A stretch of 64,000 bases of DNA from JANQPX01 sp039197065 (GCA_039197065.1 JBCCUL010000001.1:248001-312000); one strand, 5' to 3'; positions 41,805 to 50,820 are shown, numbered from the stretch's first letter. The notes: generated by a model not told the origin, from the letters alone. Numbers and translations are program-made.

Positions 41805-43094
41805 ATGCGATTGTCTCGCTATTTTCTTCCACTCCTGAAGGAAACCCCTTCGGAGGCGCAGATCATTTCCCACCAGCTCATGCTGCGCGCCGGCATGATC
41901 CGCCAGAGTTCGGCCGGCATCTATAGCTGGCTGCCGCTGGGCCTGAAGGTGCTCAGGAAGATCGAACAGATCGTCCGCGAAGAGATGGACGCCGCCGGCT
42001 GCTATGAAGTTCTGATGCCGTCGATCCAGCCTGCGGAGATCTGGCAGGAAAGCGGACGCTACGAAGACTACGGCAAGGAAATGTTGCGCATCACCGATCG
42101 TCATGATCGCCAGATGCTCTACGGTCCGACCCATGAGGAAGTGATCACCGACATCTTCCGGCGCAGCATTAAGAGCTACAAGGATCTGCCGCAGAACCTC
42201 TATCAGATTCAATGGAAGTTTCGGGACGAAGTGCGCCCGCGCTTCGGCGTCATGCGCGGCCGCGAGTTCCTGATGAAGGACAACTACTCCTTTGACCTCG
42301 ACCATGATGGCGCGGTGCGATCCTACAACACCATGTTCCTCGCCTATCTCAAGACCTTCAAGCGCATGGGGCTCACAGCCATTCCGATGCGCGCCGAGAC
42401 CGGTCCCATCGGCGGCGATCTCAGCCACGAGTTCCAGATCCTGGCCGAGACCGGTGAGAGTGCCGCCTACTACGACGCCGCCTTCGAGGATATCGACTTC
42501 ATGGCCGACGATCTCGACGTTGATCAGCTGAAGTCCCTCTATGCCGCGACCGACGACCAGCATGATCCGGCGAGTTGTCCTGTGCCTGCCGATCGGCTGC
42601 GCTCCGGACGTGGCATCGAGGTCGGGCATATCTTCAACTTTGGGACCAAATACTCCATGCCCCTGGGGGCTCTCGTCATGGGGCCGAATGGCGAGGAAGT
42701 ACCGGTCCAGATGGGCAGCTACGGCATCGGCGTCTCCCGCCTGGTCGGCGCCCTGATCGAAGCCTTTCACGATGACGACGGCATCATCTGGCCGGTGCCG
42801 GTGGCGCCCTTCGATCTCGGCCTGATCAACCTCCGGCCCGGAGACGAGGCTTGCGACTCGCTTGTGGCCGACCTCGAGGCCAAGTTCCGAAATGCTGGCG
42901 TCGACGTTCTCGTTGACGACCGCGACGATCGCCCCGGCGCCAAGTTCGCGGCGATGGACCTGATCGGGCTTCCCTGGCAGGCGGTGGTCGGGCCGCGCGG
43001 CATCAAGAACGGTGTCGTAGAGCTCAAGGAGCGCGCGACCGGCGACCGTTCGGAAGTCTCGCCAGAAGCGCTGCTTCAGCGCTTCGCCGGCTGA
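41805..43094 (+). CDS. proS: Prolyl-tRNA synthetase, short alphaproteobacterial type
   Basis: 429-residue class II aminoacyl-tRNA synthetase. It lacks the editing insertion of the 570-residue E. coli type, which is usual for alphaproteobacteria. The start at 41805 gives the family N-terminus MRLSRYFLPLLKETPSEAQI; the longer frame from 41691 is atypical. Motif 2 (FRDEVRPRFGVMRGREFLMK) is at about residues 139-158 and motif 3 (MGSYGIGVSRLVGALIE) at about 300. The anticodon domain ends in PEALLQRFAG. The stop shares one base with lolC. Confidence 0.95.
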   Translation: MRLSRYFLPLLKETPSEAQIISHQLMLRAGMIRQSSAGIYSWLPLGLKVLRKIEQIVREEMDAAGCYEVLMPSIQPAEIWQESGRYEDYGKEMLRITDRHDRQMLYGPTHEEVITDIFRRSIKSYKDLPQNLYQIQWKFRDEVRPRFGVMRGREFLMKDNYSFDLDHDGAVRSYNTMFLAYLKTFKRMGLTAIPMRAETGPIGGDLSHEFQILAETGESAAYYDAAFEDIDFMADDLDVDQLKSLYAATDDQHDPASCPVPADRLRSGRGIEVGHIFNFGTKYSMPLGALVMGPNGEEVPVQMGSYGIGVSRLVGALIEAFHDDDGIIWPVPVAPFDLGLINLRPGDEACDSLVADLEAKFRNAGVDVLVDDRDDRPGAKFAAMDLIGLPWQAVVGPRGIKNGVVELKERATGDRSEVSPEALLQRFAG

Positions 43095-44335
43095 TGTTCG
43101 GCTCGGTCGAACGCTGGGTCGCCGGCCGCTATCTCAGACCCAGGCGCGAAGAGGGCTTCATCTCGGTGATCGCCCTTTTTTCGCTGCTTGGCATCATGCT
43201 CGGCGTCGGCACGCTGATCGTCGTGCTCGCCGTGATGAGCGGCTACCGCGCCGAGATCATGGGTGTGCTGCAAGGTGCTGGCGGCCATTTCGTCGTGCGC
43301 TCCGGACCGGCGGGCATTGGCGAGTTCGACGATCTCAGTGATCGCCTGCGCGCGCTTAACGGCATTGAGAGCGTGACCCCGATGGTCGAGGGCCAGGCCA
43401 TGGCAACCGCCAATGGCGTCGCCTCCGGCGCCATCGTTCGCGGCGTCCGTCAGGCGGATCTTCAACGGCAAAGGCTTTTGTCGAACAGCATCGTGACCGG
43501 CAGCCTGGACGCCATAAGCGACAAGCGCATCGGACTCGGTACGCGCATGGCGCTGCGCATGGGTGTGGGCGTCGGTGACAAGGTCACGCTGATCTCACCC
43601 AATGGCAACGCCACCGCCTTCGGCACCGTGCCGCGCATGAAGGCCTATGAAGTCGGCGCGCTTTTCGAAGTCGGCATGTATGACTTCGACAACACCTTCA
43701 TCCTGATGCCGCTCGAAGACGCCCAGATCTATTTCCAGCAGGAGGAAAGGGCGAACCTGGTCGAGGTCATGGTCGACGACCCGGATGCCGTGCCCGCTTT
43801 TCGGGAAACGATCGGTCCGCTGGTCGCAGGCGTCGGCAGCCTGGTGGACTGGCAGCAGATGAACAACCAGTTCTTCAATGCCCTCAAGGTCGAGAGGAAC
43901 GTGCTTTTTCTGATCCTTAGCCTGATCATCATGGTCGCTGCCTTCAATATCATCTCCGGCATGATCATGCTGGTGAAAGAGAAGGGAAGGGACATCGCCA
44001 TCCTCAGAACAGTCGGTGCAACGCGCGGCACGATCATGCGCATCTTCTTCATGAGCGGGGCTGCGATCGGCGTCACCGGTACGCTGCTCGGCTTTATTCT
44101 CGGCGTCCTGTTCGCACAGAACATCGAGACCATTCAGGGATGGGTCGAGGGCATCACCGGCACGGAGGTATTCGCGGCCGAAGTCTATTTCCTTTCCAAC
44201 CTGCCAACCCGGATCGAAACGTCGGATGTCTTGAGCGTCGTCGGCATGGGCCTGGCCCTTTCCCTGCTCGCGACCATCTACCCAGCCTGGCGCGCCGCCA
44301 GTCTCGATCCGGTCGAGGCCCTTCGTTATGAATGA
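43094..44335 (+). CDS. lolC: Lipoprotein-releasing ABC transporter permease (LolC/LolE type)
   Basis: 413-residue inner-membrane protein that extracts mature lipoproteins for transfer to the outer membrane. The first helix VIALFSLLGIMLGVGTLIVV lies at about residue 24. A periplasmic domain of about 220 residues follows, then three helices from LFLILSLIIMVAAFNIISGM onward, the MacB-like layout. ERNVLFLILSL and EKGRDIAILRTVGATRGTIM are typical. Only one permease gene is present, so it probably works as a homodimer, as in other alphaproteobacteria. It overlaps lolD by eight bases. Confidence 0.92.
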   Translation: MFGSVERWVAGRYLRPRREEGFISVIALFSLLGIMLGVGTLIVVLAVMSGYRAEIMGVLQGAGGHFVVRSGPAGIGEFDDLSDRLRALNGIESVTPMVEGQAMATANGVASGAIVRGVRQADLQRQRLLSNSIVTGSLDAISDKRIGLGTRMALRMGVGVGDKVTLISPNGNATAFGTVPRMKAYEVGALFEVGMYDFDNTFILMPLEDAQIYFQQEERANLVEVMVDDPDAVPAFRETIGPLVAGVGSLVDWQQMNNQFFNALKVERNVLFLILSLIIMVAAFNIISGMIMLVKEKGRDIAILRTVGATRGTIMRIFFMSGAAIGVTGTLLGFILGVLFAQNIETIQGWVEGITGTEVFAAEVYFLSNLPTRIETSDVLSVVGMGLALSLLATIYPAWRAASLDPVEALRYE

Positions 44336-45101
44336 GGCGGCAACCGCCGCCGCGGTGGCGAACCCGCCAAGGGGTGACGACTCTGTGCCGGCCGAAAACC
44401 TGACTGAAGTCCGGCCCGACGCCGCTGGCGTCGCGCTCAGCCTTCGCAATGTCCAACGGCGCTTTCATCAAGGCGAGGTCGAGCTCGATGTGCTGCGCGG
44501 CGTCGATCTGGATCTGCCCGCCGGCGAAGTCAGAGCGCTGGTCGGTCCCTCAGGCTCCGGCAAATCGACGCTCCTGCAGATCGCAGGCCTGCTCGAGCAC
44601 CCCGACAGCGGCGATGTCGTTCTGGCCGGAGAATCCTGCTCGGGATTGAACGATGCGGCGCGCACGCGCATCCGGCGGGAAAAGCTCGGCTTCGTCTACC
44701 AGTTCCATCATCTCCTTCCGGAATTCAACGCGCTGGAGAACGTCGTTCTCCCGCAGATGCTCGCCGGCCAAACGCGATCGGCAGCGGAAAAAAGGGCGGC
44801 GAGCCTGCTCGACTCGCTCGGTGTCGGGGAACGCGCCAGCCATAGGCCTGCGCGTCTTTCCGGCGGCGAGCAGCAGCGCGTCGCCATCGCCCGCGCACTC
44901 GCCAACCGCCCTGCCGTCCTGCTCGCTGACGAGCCCACCGGCAATCTCGACGAGGAAACCGCGGACAGCGTCTTCAACATGCTGATCGCTACCATACGCG
45001 AAGAAGGCAGCGCCCTACTAGTTGCCACCCACAACCCGGACCTCGCCCGCCGCACCGACGCCATCGCCCGCCTCCATAACGGCCTCATCGAGGTGGTGTG
45101 A
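44328..45101 (+). CDS. lolD: Lipoprotein-releasing ABC transporter ATPase
   Basis: 257-residue ATPase partner of the permease. Walker A GPSGSGKST is at residues 73-81. The LolD-type phrase KLGFVYQFHHLLPEFNALEN follows, then the signature LSGGEQQR and the Walker B VLLADEPTGNLDEETA. An unusual poly-Ala and acidic N-terminal extension of about 35 residues precedes the ABC core; a later start would shorten it. The stop codon lies inside a repeat palindrome (45093-45105). Confidence 0.94.
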   Translation: MNEAATAAAVANPPRGDDSVPAENLTEVRPDAAGVALSLRNVQRRFHQGEVELDVLRGVDLDLPAGEVRALVGPSGSGKSTLLQIAGLLEHPDSGDVVLAGESCSGLNDAARTRIRREKLGFVYQFHHLLPEFNALENVVLPQMLAGQTRSAAEKRAASLLDSLGVGERASHRPARLSGGEQQRVAIARALANRPAVLLADEPTGNLDEETADSVFNMLIATIREEGSALLVATHNPDLARRTDAIARLHNGLIEVV

Positions 45102-45115
45102 CCACCTCATGACTT
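45093..45115. repeat. Short intergenic repeat, family 1, copy C (left end only)
   Basis: GTGGT-GTG-ACCAC followed by CTCATGACTT matches the left end of copy B in 17 of 23 bases. It overlaps the last codons of lolD. No matching right end was found in the next 150 bases, so this copy may be truncated. Confidence 0.45.
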
Positions 45116-45831
45116 GTGGGCGTCAATGAAGAATGGCGCTTCGTTCTTGATGGTATGCGTTTCTTTGTCGGGGAGGAATCCGAGCCGTGAGTGCGCCGGC
45201 AGTTTGACCGACCAGCTGCACGTTACTTCTTCAATGTCCTCCCAGGGACAAACAGGCTTTCATCAGGCGTCGAGATTCTTGAAATTCCAAACGGATGAAT
45301 CGCCGTTTGTGAGCTGCAAACAGTCGCCATGATCGATGGAAGAAATCCTCCGCAACGCACAAGCCCCAATCAGCTGCCGCGAACGTCGCTACACCGACGG
45401 ACAACATTCCCCACCGCTTGCGACCTCCAGTCTTTACCGTTTGTTAATCATTACCTTCCACAATCTGCATTCATCAGGTCCATGTAACCCTGGGAGTCCA
45501 TTCCCGGCGAGTTCATCCTTGCAGGCGGTCGGATTCCCAGGATCGCATGGACCAGAGCGTCATGCTCGCACAAAGGCGTTAACGTCTTATGAAGACGGGT
45601 AAAGGACCCAGAGCTTTTCCCGAACAGGTGGAGCCATCTGTTCGACAAGGAAATGCGGCGAAACAATGAGATGGAGCGAGTATCCCGATCACACCCGATC
45701 GGGATCCGCTCAAATAGCGATTGAACGAAGGGGAGACAGTGCCGATCTCGGTGAATTGATTGGCTTCGGGCCTGACCTACATTGTTGGGCATAGGCCATA
45801 ATCGGTTCCAAACAAACAGGATCTTTGGCGA
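45116..45831. other. lolD to small-ORF gap: repeat only, no gene supported
   Basis: About 716 bases. The palindromic repeat at 45477-45553 is the only clear structure. Short frames on both strands (for example 45336-45602 plus, 45451-45858 minus) lack family resemblance and run through the repeat, so I do not call them. Confidence 0.5.
45477..45553. repeat. Palindromic intergenic repeat, family 2, copy 2
   Basis: A 23-base left arm (45477-45499, starting GGTCCATGTAACCC) and right arm (45531-45553, ending CGCATGGACC) are complementary with four mismatches and a 31-base loop. The right arm is identical over 23 bases to that of copy 1 at 22205-22227. The loops differ in sequence but not in length. 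Confidence 0.7.
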
Positions 45832-46104
45832 ATGGGCATCAGGCTGCATTTTGACCATTGGCCCCTTCGGTTGATGGGCGTTCTGTTTGGCATCGGTTGC
45901 CTCGTCGTCGGCCTTTCCGGTCTGATCGGCGCAGATCTGGCGCGTGCGGACTTCGCGATCATCGCATCAGTCACCGGGTTGATCGCAACCGCAGGCTCAT
46001 TGCTGACCACCGACATCATCGGATTTTGGTACTGCAATCCCAAACGTCTGGCAGCGCGTCGTGCGGCTGAACGACGATCTTCTGACTTATCCACAGGTCC
46101 CTAA
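45832..46104 (+). CDS. Small membrane protein, hypothetical
   Basis: 90 residues with two probable helices (LRLMGVLFGIGCLVVGLSGL and ADFAIIASVTGLIATAGSLL) joined by a short loop, and a basic tail (KRLAARRAAERR) that would face the cytoplasm. I do not recognise a family. Third-codon positions are mostly G or C like the neighbours, which supports real coding. An AGGA motif is about ten bases before the ATG. The perfect DnaA box of the dnaE upstream region lies inside its last codons. It could still be a chance frame. Confidence 0.55.
   Translation: MGIRLHFDHWPLRLMGVLFGIGCLVVGLSGLIGADLARADFAIIASVTGLIATAGSLLTTDIIGFWYCNPKRLAARRAAERRSSDLSTGP
46087..46095 (+). promoter_or_regulatory. Perfect DnaA box upstream of dnaE
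   Basis: TTATCCACA matches the DnaA-box consensus exactly, 72 bases before the dnaE start. A weaker box, TCATTCACA (46107-46115, two mismatches), follows in the same orientation 20 bases later, about two helical turns. DnaA control of dnaE is the natural reading, but a chance match is possible. Confidence 0.5.
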
Positions 46105-46166
46105 AATCATTCACAAAAGCGGCTAATGGCGTTACCTTCAGCCGTCCTTTCAGGGTGAGGAACGTC

Positions 46167-49100
46167 TTGACCAAACCGGCCTTCGTCAACCTCCGTGTTC
46201 GCTCCTGTTTTTCCTTGCTGGAAAGCACGGTGCGTATCCCGAAACTGCTGGATCGCTGCGTCAAGGATAGGGAGCCGGCGGTCGGTGTCGTCGACAAGGC
46301 CAACCTCTTCAATGCGCTCGCCTTTAGCCAGACGGTTTCGAAAAAAGGCCTGCAGCCGATCGTCGGTTGTCTGCTGCCGATCAGGGACGAGGGCGAGCGG
46401 CGCGGCAATGGCAAGCCGGTTGGCCCCAGCTGGATGCCGATCTACGCGCAGAATAGAGAGGGCTATCTCAATCTCCTGAAGCTTTTGAGCCTCGCCCATC
46501 TCGAAACCGATGCCGGCCTGGCGCCTGAGGTCGGGCTTGACGACGTCATCCGCCATCAGGCCGGACTCATCCTGCTGTCCGGCGGCGTCGAAGGGCCGGT
46601 CGGGCGCGCTTTGCTCTCTGGCAATCGCGATCAGGCAGTGGCGGCGATCGAACCGCTGACCGAAGCCTTCGGGGACCGGTTCTACATCGAGCTGTCGCGC
46701 CATGGTCTCGAAGACGAAGACCAGATCGAGCCGGCGATGATCGATCTCGCCTATGAGCACGACCTGCCGCTGGTGGCGACCAATGATGTGCGTTTCCTCG
46801 AAGCGGATGAATATGAGTCCCATGACGTCCTGCTCTGCATTGAGCAGGGGGTCCAGGTCAGTGTGCGCGACCGGCTGCGCGTCACGCCGGAGCACCGGCT
46901 GAAGACGCAAGACGAGATGGTCGAACTGTTTTCCGATCTGCCCGAGGCGGTTGCGAACAGCGTGGTCATCGCCAGGCGCTGCGCCTTCATGGTGGGCGCC
47001 CATGATCCGATCCTGCCGGCTTTCGACACGGCGGGCGGTCGGGATGAGGCCGCCGAGCTTCGGGCCCAGGGCGAGGCCGGGCTCGAGCGCCGTCTTGATG
47101 CTCTGGACAAGCCGGAGGAGGAGAGGGCGGTTTACCGCGAGCGCCTCGCCTATGAGATGGATGTCATCCTCCGCATGAAATATGAGGGCTACTTCCTCAT
47201 CGTTTCCGACTTCATCAAATATGCAAAAGCCCAGGGCATACCGGTGGGTCCGGGCCGCGGTTCGGGTGCCGGCTCGGTGGTCGCCTGGTCGCTTGAAATC
47301 ACCGACCTCGATCCGCTCCGTTTCGGCCTGCTGTTCGAGCGCTTTCTCAATCCCGAACGCGTGTCCATGCCGGACTTTGACATCGACTTCTGTCAGGACA
47401 GGCGGGACGAGGTGATCCGCTATGTCCGCGACAAATACGGCGCTGAGAAGGTCGCGGCGATCATCACCTTTGGAAAGCTGCAGGCGCGCGCCGTGCTGCG
47501 CGATACCGGCCGAGCACTCGGCATTCCCTTCTTCCAGGTCGACAAGGTGGCGAAGCTCGTCCCCTTCAATCCGGCCAATCCGCCGACGCTGGAGGAAGCG
47601 CTCCTGATGGAGCCGCGCCTCCAGGAAGCGGCCGATGAGGACGAGCAGGTCGGCGAGCTGATCAATATCGCCAAGCAGCTCGAAGGCCTGCCGCGCCACG
47701 CCTCCACCCACGCGGCCGGCGTGGTGATCGGCGATCGCGCTCTCGACGAATTGGTGCCGCTCTACCGCGACCCCCGCGCTTCCATGCCGGTCACCCAGTT
47801 CAACATGAAGGACGTCGAGAAGGCGGGCCTCGTCAAGTTCGATTTTCTGGGACTGACCACGCTCACCATGCTCACCCTCGGTGAGCGCCTCGTCAATGAG
47901 CGCGGCACGAAGCTTGAGCTTGCCAAGCTCCCGCTCGACGATAAACCGAGCTACGACCTCCTTGGTCGCGGCGAGACGGTCGGCGTGTTCCAGCTGGAAA
48001 GTTCGGGCATGCGCGACGCGCTTCGAAAGCTGCTCCCGGACTGCTTCGAAGACATCATCGCCATGGTCTCACTCTACCGCCCGGGACCGATGGACAACAT
48101 CCCGCGTTACATCAACGTCAAGCATGGCCGCGAGGATCCGGAATATCTGCACCCGATGCTGGAACCGGTGCTCGCCGAGACCAATGGCGTGATCATCTAC
48201 CAGGAGCAGGTGATGAGGATCGCGCAGGATCTCGCCGGCTATTCGCTCGGCGGCGCCGATCTGCTCCGGCGCGCCATGGGCAAGAAGATCAAGGCGGAGA
48301 TGGACGCCCAGCGCGAAGTCTTCATCGAAGGGGCGGTGAAAAACAGCATCGGCAAGAAGCTGGCCACAACCATCTTCGATCAGGTCGCCAAATTCGCCTC
48401 CTACGGCTTCAACAAATCCCACGCGGCCGCCTATGCGCTGCTCGCCTATCATACGGCCTATCTCAAGGCCAATCATGCCGTTGAGTTCTATGCCGCCTCC
48501 ATGACCATGGACCGTGGCAATCAGGACAAGCTGAACCTGTTCCGCCAGGAGATCGTGAAGGTCGGCATCCCGCTCCTGCCGCCCGATATCAACCGCAGCG
48601 AGTCGACGTTCATCGTCGAGGATCCGAACGACGAGAACGGTCAGGAGCAGCCCGGCATCCGTTACGCGCTCGCGGCGATCAAGGGCGTTGGCGCACAGGC
48701 GGTCGATATGATCTCCGAAGAACGCGACGCGAACGGACCTTTCGAGGATATCTTCGATCTCACGGCAAGGGTCGGCACCGGCGCCCTCAACAAGCGCATC
48801 CTGGAAGCCATGATCAAGGCAGGCGCGCTCGATGGCTTCGACGATAATCGTCAGCGGCTGATGGCGACCATTGATTCCGCCCTTCGCTATGGCGCAGCCC
48901 ACGCGGAGCAGGAAGCGAGCGCGCAGGAGAGCCTGTTCGGCGCCGGCCTGGGATCGGAAGGGCTGCCCAAGCCGCGCGTCCCCGAGGTCGAGGACTTTCC
49001 GTCACTGGAGCGACTGCACCTCGAGTTCGGCGTGCTCGGCTTCTATCTCTCGGCCCATCCGCTCGACGGCTATCGCTCCTCGCTCGAGCGCATGAAGGTG

Positions 49101-49628
49101 GTCAATGCCGATCAGCTGCAGAACCACGGCAACCAGCGGGTCAAGCTCGCCGGCACCGTCCTCGGCAAGCAGGAGCGGACGACGGCGCGCTCGCGTTTCG
49201 CCTTCGTCCAGCTTTCCGATCCGACCGGCACCTATGAGATTACGCTCTTCTCCGAACTGCTGGGCCGCTCGCGCGAACTCTTGGAGGGGGATCAGCCGCT
49301 GCTGATCGAAGGCGAGGTGCGTCTCGACGGGGATATCGTCAAGGTGCTGGCAAGCTCGGTCCAGGCACTCGATCAGGCGGTTTCCGGTGGGCGACTGCAG
49401 TCCGCTGCCGGACGGGTAGCGGTCCGGCTTGCCGACATTACGGCGGCCGATCGGGTCAGTCGGCTGCTCGGGCCCCATGGCGATGGCAGCGCTTGCGTTC
49501 GCCTGGTTTTGGCGCTGGATGAGGACGAGGAGGTGACCATCGATCTCAGCGAGCAGCACCGCCTGGCGCTCGGCCGGCGGATCGACCTCGAGAGGCAATC
49601 GGGCGTGATCAGCGTAAGTGACTGTTGA
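46167..49628 (+). CDS. dnaE: DNA polymerase III alpha subunit
   Basis: About 1153 residues; the replicative polymerase. The PHP domain starts near FVNLRVRSCFSLLESTVRIP. The catalytic palm aspartates are in MPDFDIDFCQDRRDEVIRYV at about residue 400, with GPGRGSGAGSVVAWSLEITD just before. The fingers contain IAMVSLYRPGPMDNIPRYIN, and the C-terminus has the helix-hairpin-helix and OB regions (VKLAGTVLGKQERTTARSRF). I prefer the TTG at 46167, which has GGTGAGG six bases upstream, over the GTG at 46155 that lies within that ribosome-binding site. Confidence 0.95.
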   Translation: MTKPAFVNLRVRSCFSLLESTVRIPKLLDRCVKDREPAVGVVDKANLFNALAFSQTVSKKGLQPIVGCLLPIRDEGERRGNGKPVGPSWMPIYAQNREGYLNLLKLLSLAHLETDAGLAPEVGLDDVIRHQAGLILLSGGVEGPVGRALLSGNRDQAVAAIEPLTEAFGDRFYIELSRHGLEDEDQIEPAMIDLAYEHDLPLVATNDVRFLEADEYESHDVLLCIEQGVQVSVRDRLRVTPEHRLKTQDEMVELFSDLPEAVANSVVIARRCAFMVGAHDPILPAFDTAGGRDEAAELRAQGEAGLERRLDALDKPEEERAVYRERLAYEMDVILRMKYEGYFLIVSDFIKYAKAQGIPVGPGRGSGAGSVVAWSLEITDLDPLRFGLLFERFLNPERVSMPDFDIDFCQDRRDEVIRYVRDKYGAEKVAAIITFGKLQARAVLRDTGRALGIPFFQVDKVAKLVPFNPANPPTLEEALLMEPRLQEAADEDEQVGELINIAKQLEGLPRHASTHAAGVVIGDRALDELVPLYRDPRASMPVTQFNMKDVEKAGLVKFDFLGLTTLTMLTLGERLVNERGTKLELAKLPLDDKPSYDLLGRGETVGVFQLESSGMRDALRKLLPDCFEDIIAMVSLYRPGPMDNIPRYINVKHGREDPEYLHPMLEPVLAETNGVIIYQEQVMRIAQDLAGYSLGGADLLRRAMGKKIKAEMDAQREVFIEGAVKNSIGKKLATTIFDQVAKFASYGFNKSHAAAYALLAYHTAYLKANHAVEFYAASMTMDRGNQDKLNLFRQEIVKVGIPLLPPDINRSESTFIVEDPNDENGQEQPGIRYALAAIKGVGAQAVDMISEERDANGPFEDIFDLTARVGTGALNKRILEAMIKAGALDGFDDNRQRLMATIDSALRYGAAHAEQEASAQESLFGAGLGSEGLPKPRVPEVEDFPSLERLHLEFGVLGFYLSAHPLDGYRSSLERMKVVNADQLQNHGNQRVKLAGTVLGKQERTTARSRFAFVQLSDPTGTYEITLFSELLGRSRELLEGDQPLLIEGEVRLDGDIVKVLASSVQALDQAVSGGRLQSAAGRVAVRLADITAADRVSRLLGPHGDGSACVRLVLALDEDEEVTIDLSEQHRLALGRRIDLERQSGVISVSDC

Positions 49629-49729
49629 CACGATCTGAAAACTGCTTAACTCCTGGGAGACCGTGGGTTTAGAGGGCTTGCCAAACAGGCTCTCAACGAC
49701 TAGACAACTTTCATCCCTCACGCAGGTCA

Positions 49730-49755
49730 GGAGGGCCAGGGTTTCCTTGGCCTCC
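49730..49755 (+). other. Hairpin in rpsB leader
   Basis: GGAGGGCCAGG (49730-49740) pairs with CCTTGGCCTCC (49745-49755) with one bulge and a four-base loop. A second small stem, GTCCG-N5-CGGAC, follows at 49764-49778. Both lie in the 192-base leader of rpsB-tsf. In other bacteria S2 represses its own message through a leader structure; whether this one does so is untested. Confidence 0.35.
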
Positions 49756-49820
49756 GTTCCGGTGTCCGCATGACGGACCTCGACCTGCGGCGGCACAACC
49801 GGAGCTAGGAAGTTCAAACG

Positions 49821-50768
49821 ATGGCAATGCCTACTTTTACGATGCGTCAGCTCCTCGAAGCTGGCGTTCATTTCGGACACCAGACAAGGCGCTGGAATCC
49901 GCGGATGGCCCCGTATCTCTTCGGTTCGAGAAACGGCGTGCATATCATCGATCTGACCCAGACCGTGCCCATGCTGCATCAGGCGCTGGCGACATCACGA
50001 GAGGTCGCCGCCAATGGCGGTCGTGTGCTGTTCGTCGGCACCAAGCGTCAGGCTCAGGAGCCGATCGCCCGCGCAGCACAGCGTTCCGGTCAGTACTTCG
50101 TCAATCACCGCTGGCTCGGCGGCATGCTGACCAACTGGCGGACGATCTCGCAGTCGATCCGACGCTTGCGCGATCTGGAAGCGAAGCTTGCCGAGGGCAC
50201 GATCGGCCTCACCAAGCGCGAGACCCTGCAACTGACCCGTGAGCGCGACAAGCTCGAGCGGGCGCTGGGCGGCATCAAGGACATGGGCGGATTGCCCGAT
50301 CTTCTGTTCGTGATCGACTCGAATAAGGAATCGATTGCGGTCGCGGAAGCGCGGGTCTTGAATATCCCCGTCATCTCCGTCGTCGACAGCAACTCGGATC
50401 CGAAGGGCATTACCTTCCCGATTCCGGGCAACGACGATGCGTCGCGCGCGATCAACCTCTACTGCGATCTGATGGTCGGGGCCGTCCTCGACGGTATCCA
50501 GGCGGAGATGGCTGCGTCCGGTGAGGATATCGGCGCTAGTGACGTTGCGCCGGTTGTCGAGGAGGCGGCGCCAGCCGAGCCCGAGGCGGCGAGCGAGGAA
50601 ACGCCCGTCGTCGAAGCGGTCCCCGCCGAAGCGCCTGCCGAGCAGGAAGATGACGCGGATGACACGGAGACCAAGACGTCATCGGCTGAAACCGAGACCA
50701 GTGAGGTTGCCGCAGCTGCAGCTGAAGAGGCCGATAGCGAGCCCAAGAAGGCGGCTGCAGCCGGCTGA
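49821..50768 (+). CDS. rpsB: 30S ribosomal protein S2
   Basis: 315-residue ribosomal protein, against about 240 in E. coli. The core starts MPTFTMRQLLEAGVHFGHQT and contains RWLGGMLTNWRTISQSIRRL, DLLFVIDSNKESIAVAEARV and IPVISVVDSNSDPKGITFPI. After ISMAASGED-like residues near 240 a tail of about 70 residues follows, made almost only of Ala, Glu, Val, Pro, Ser and Thr. Such tails are common on alphaproteobacterial S2 but vary in length. First gene of the rpsB-tsf-pyrH-frr block. Confidence 0.96.
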   Translation: MAMPTFTMRQLLEAGVHFGHQTRRWNPRMAPYLFGSRNGVHIIDLTQTVPMLHQALATSREVAANGGRVLFVGTKRQAQEPIARAAQRSGQYFVNHRWLGGMLTNWRTISQSIRRLRDLEAKLAEGTIGLTKRETLQLTRERDKLERALGGIKDMGGLPDLLFVIDSNKESIAVAEARVLNIPVISVVDSNSDPKGITFPIPGNDDASRAINLYCDLMVGAVLDGIQAEMAASGEDIGASDVAPVVEEAAPAEPEAASEETPVVEAVPAEAPAEQEDDADDTETKTSSAETETSEVAAAAAEEADSEPKKAAAAG

Positions 50769-50793
50769 TATCTTTTTCGTGCATTGATCGGAT

Positions 50794-50820
50794 CCGGAGG
50801 GACTCGCCAGGTCTCTCCGG
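50794..50820 (+). other. Hairpin between rpsB and tsf
   Basis: CCGGAGGGACT and GGTCTCTCCGG pair over about ten bases with wobble, across a short loop, in the 140-base gap between rpsB and tsf. An attenuator or processing stem is the usual purpose of such a structure in this operon; no T-run follows. Confidence 0.4.

Noticed and set aside
45336..45602. 88-codon plus-strand frame and other short frames in the lolD-dnaE gap
   Set aside because: They cross the palindromic repeat and have no recognisable features.
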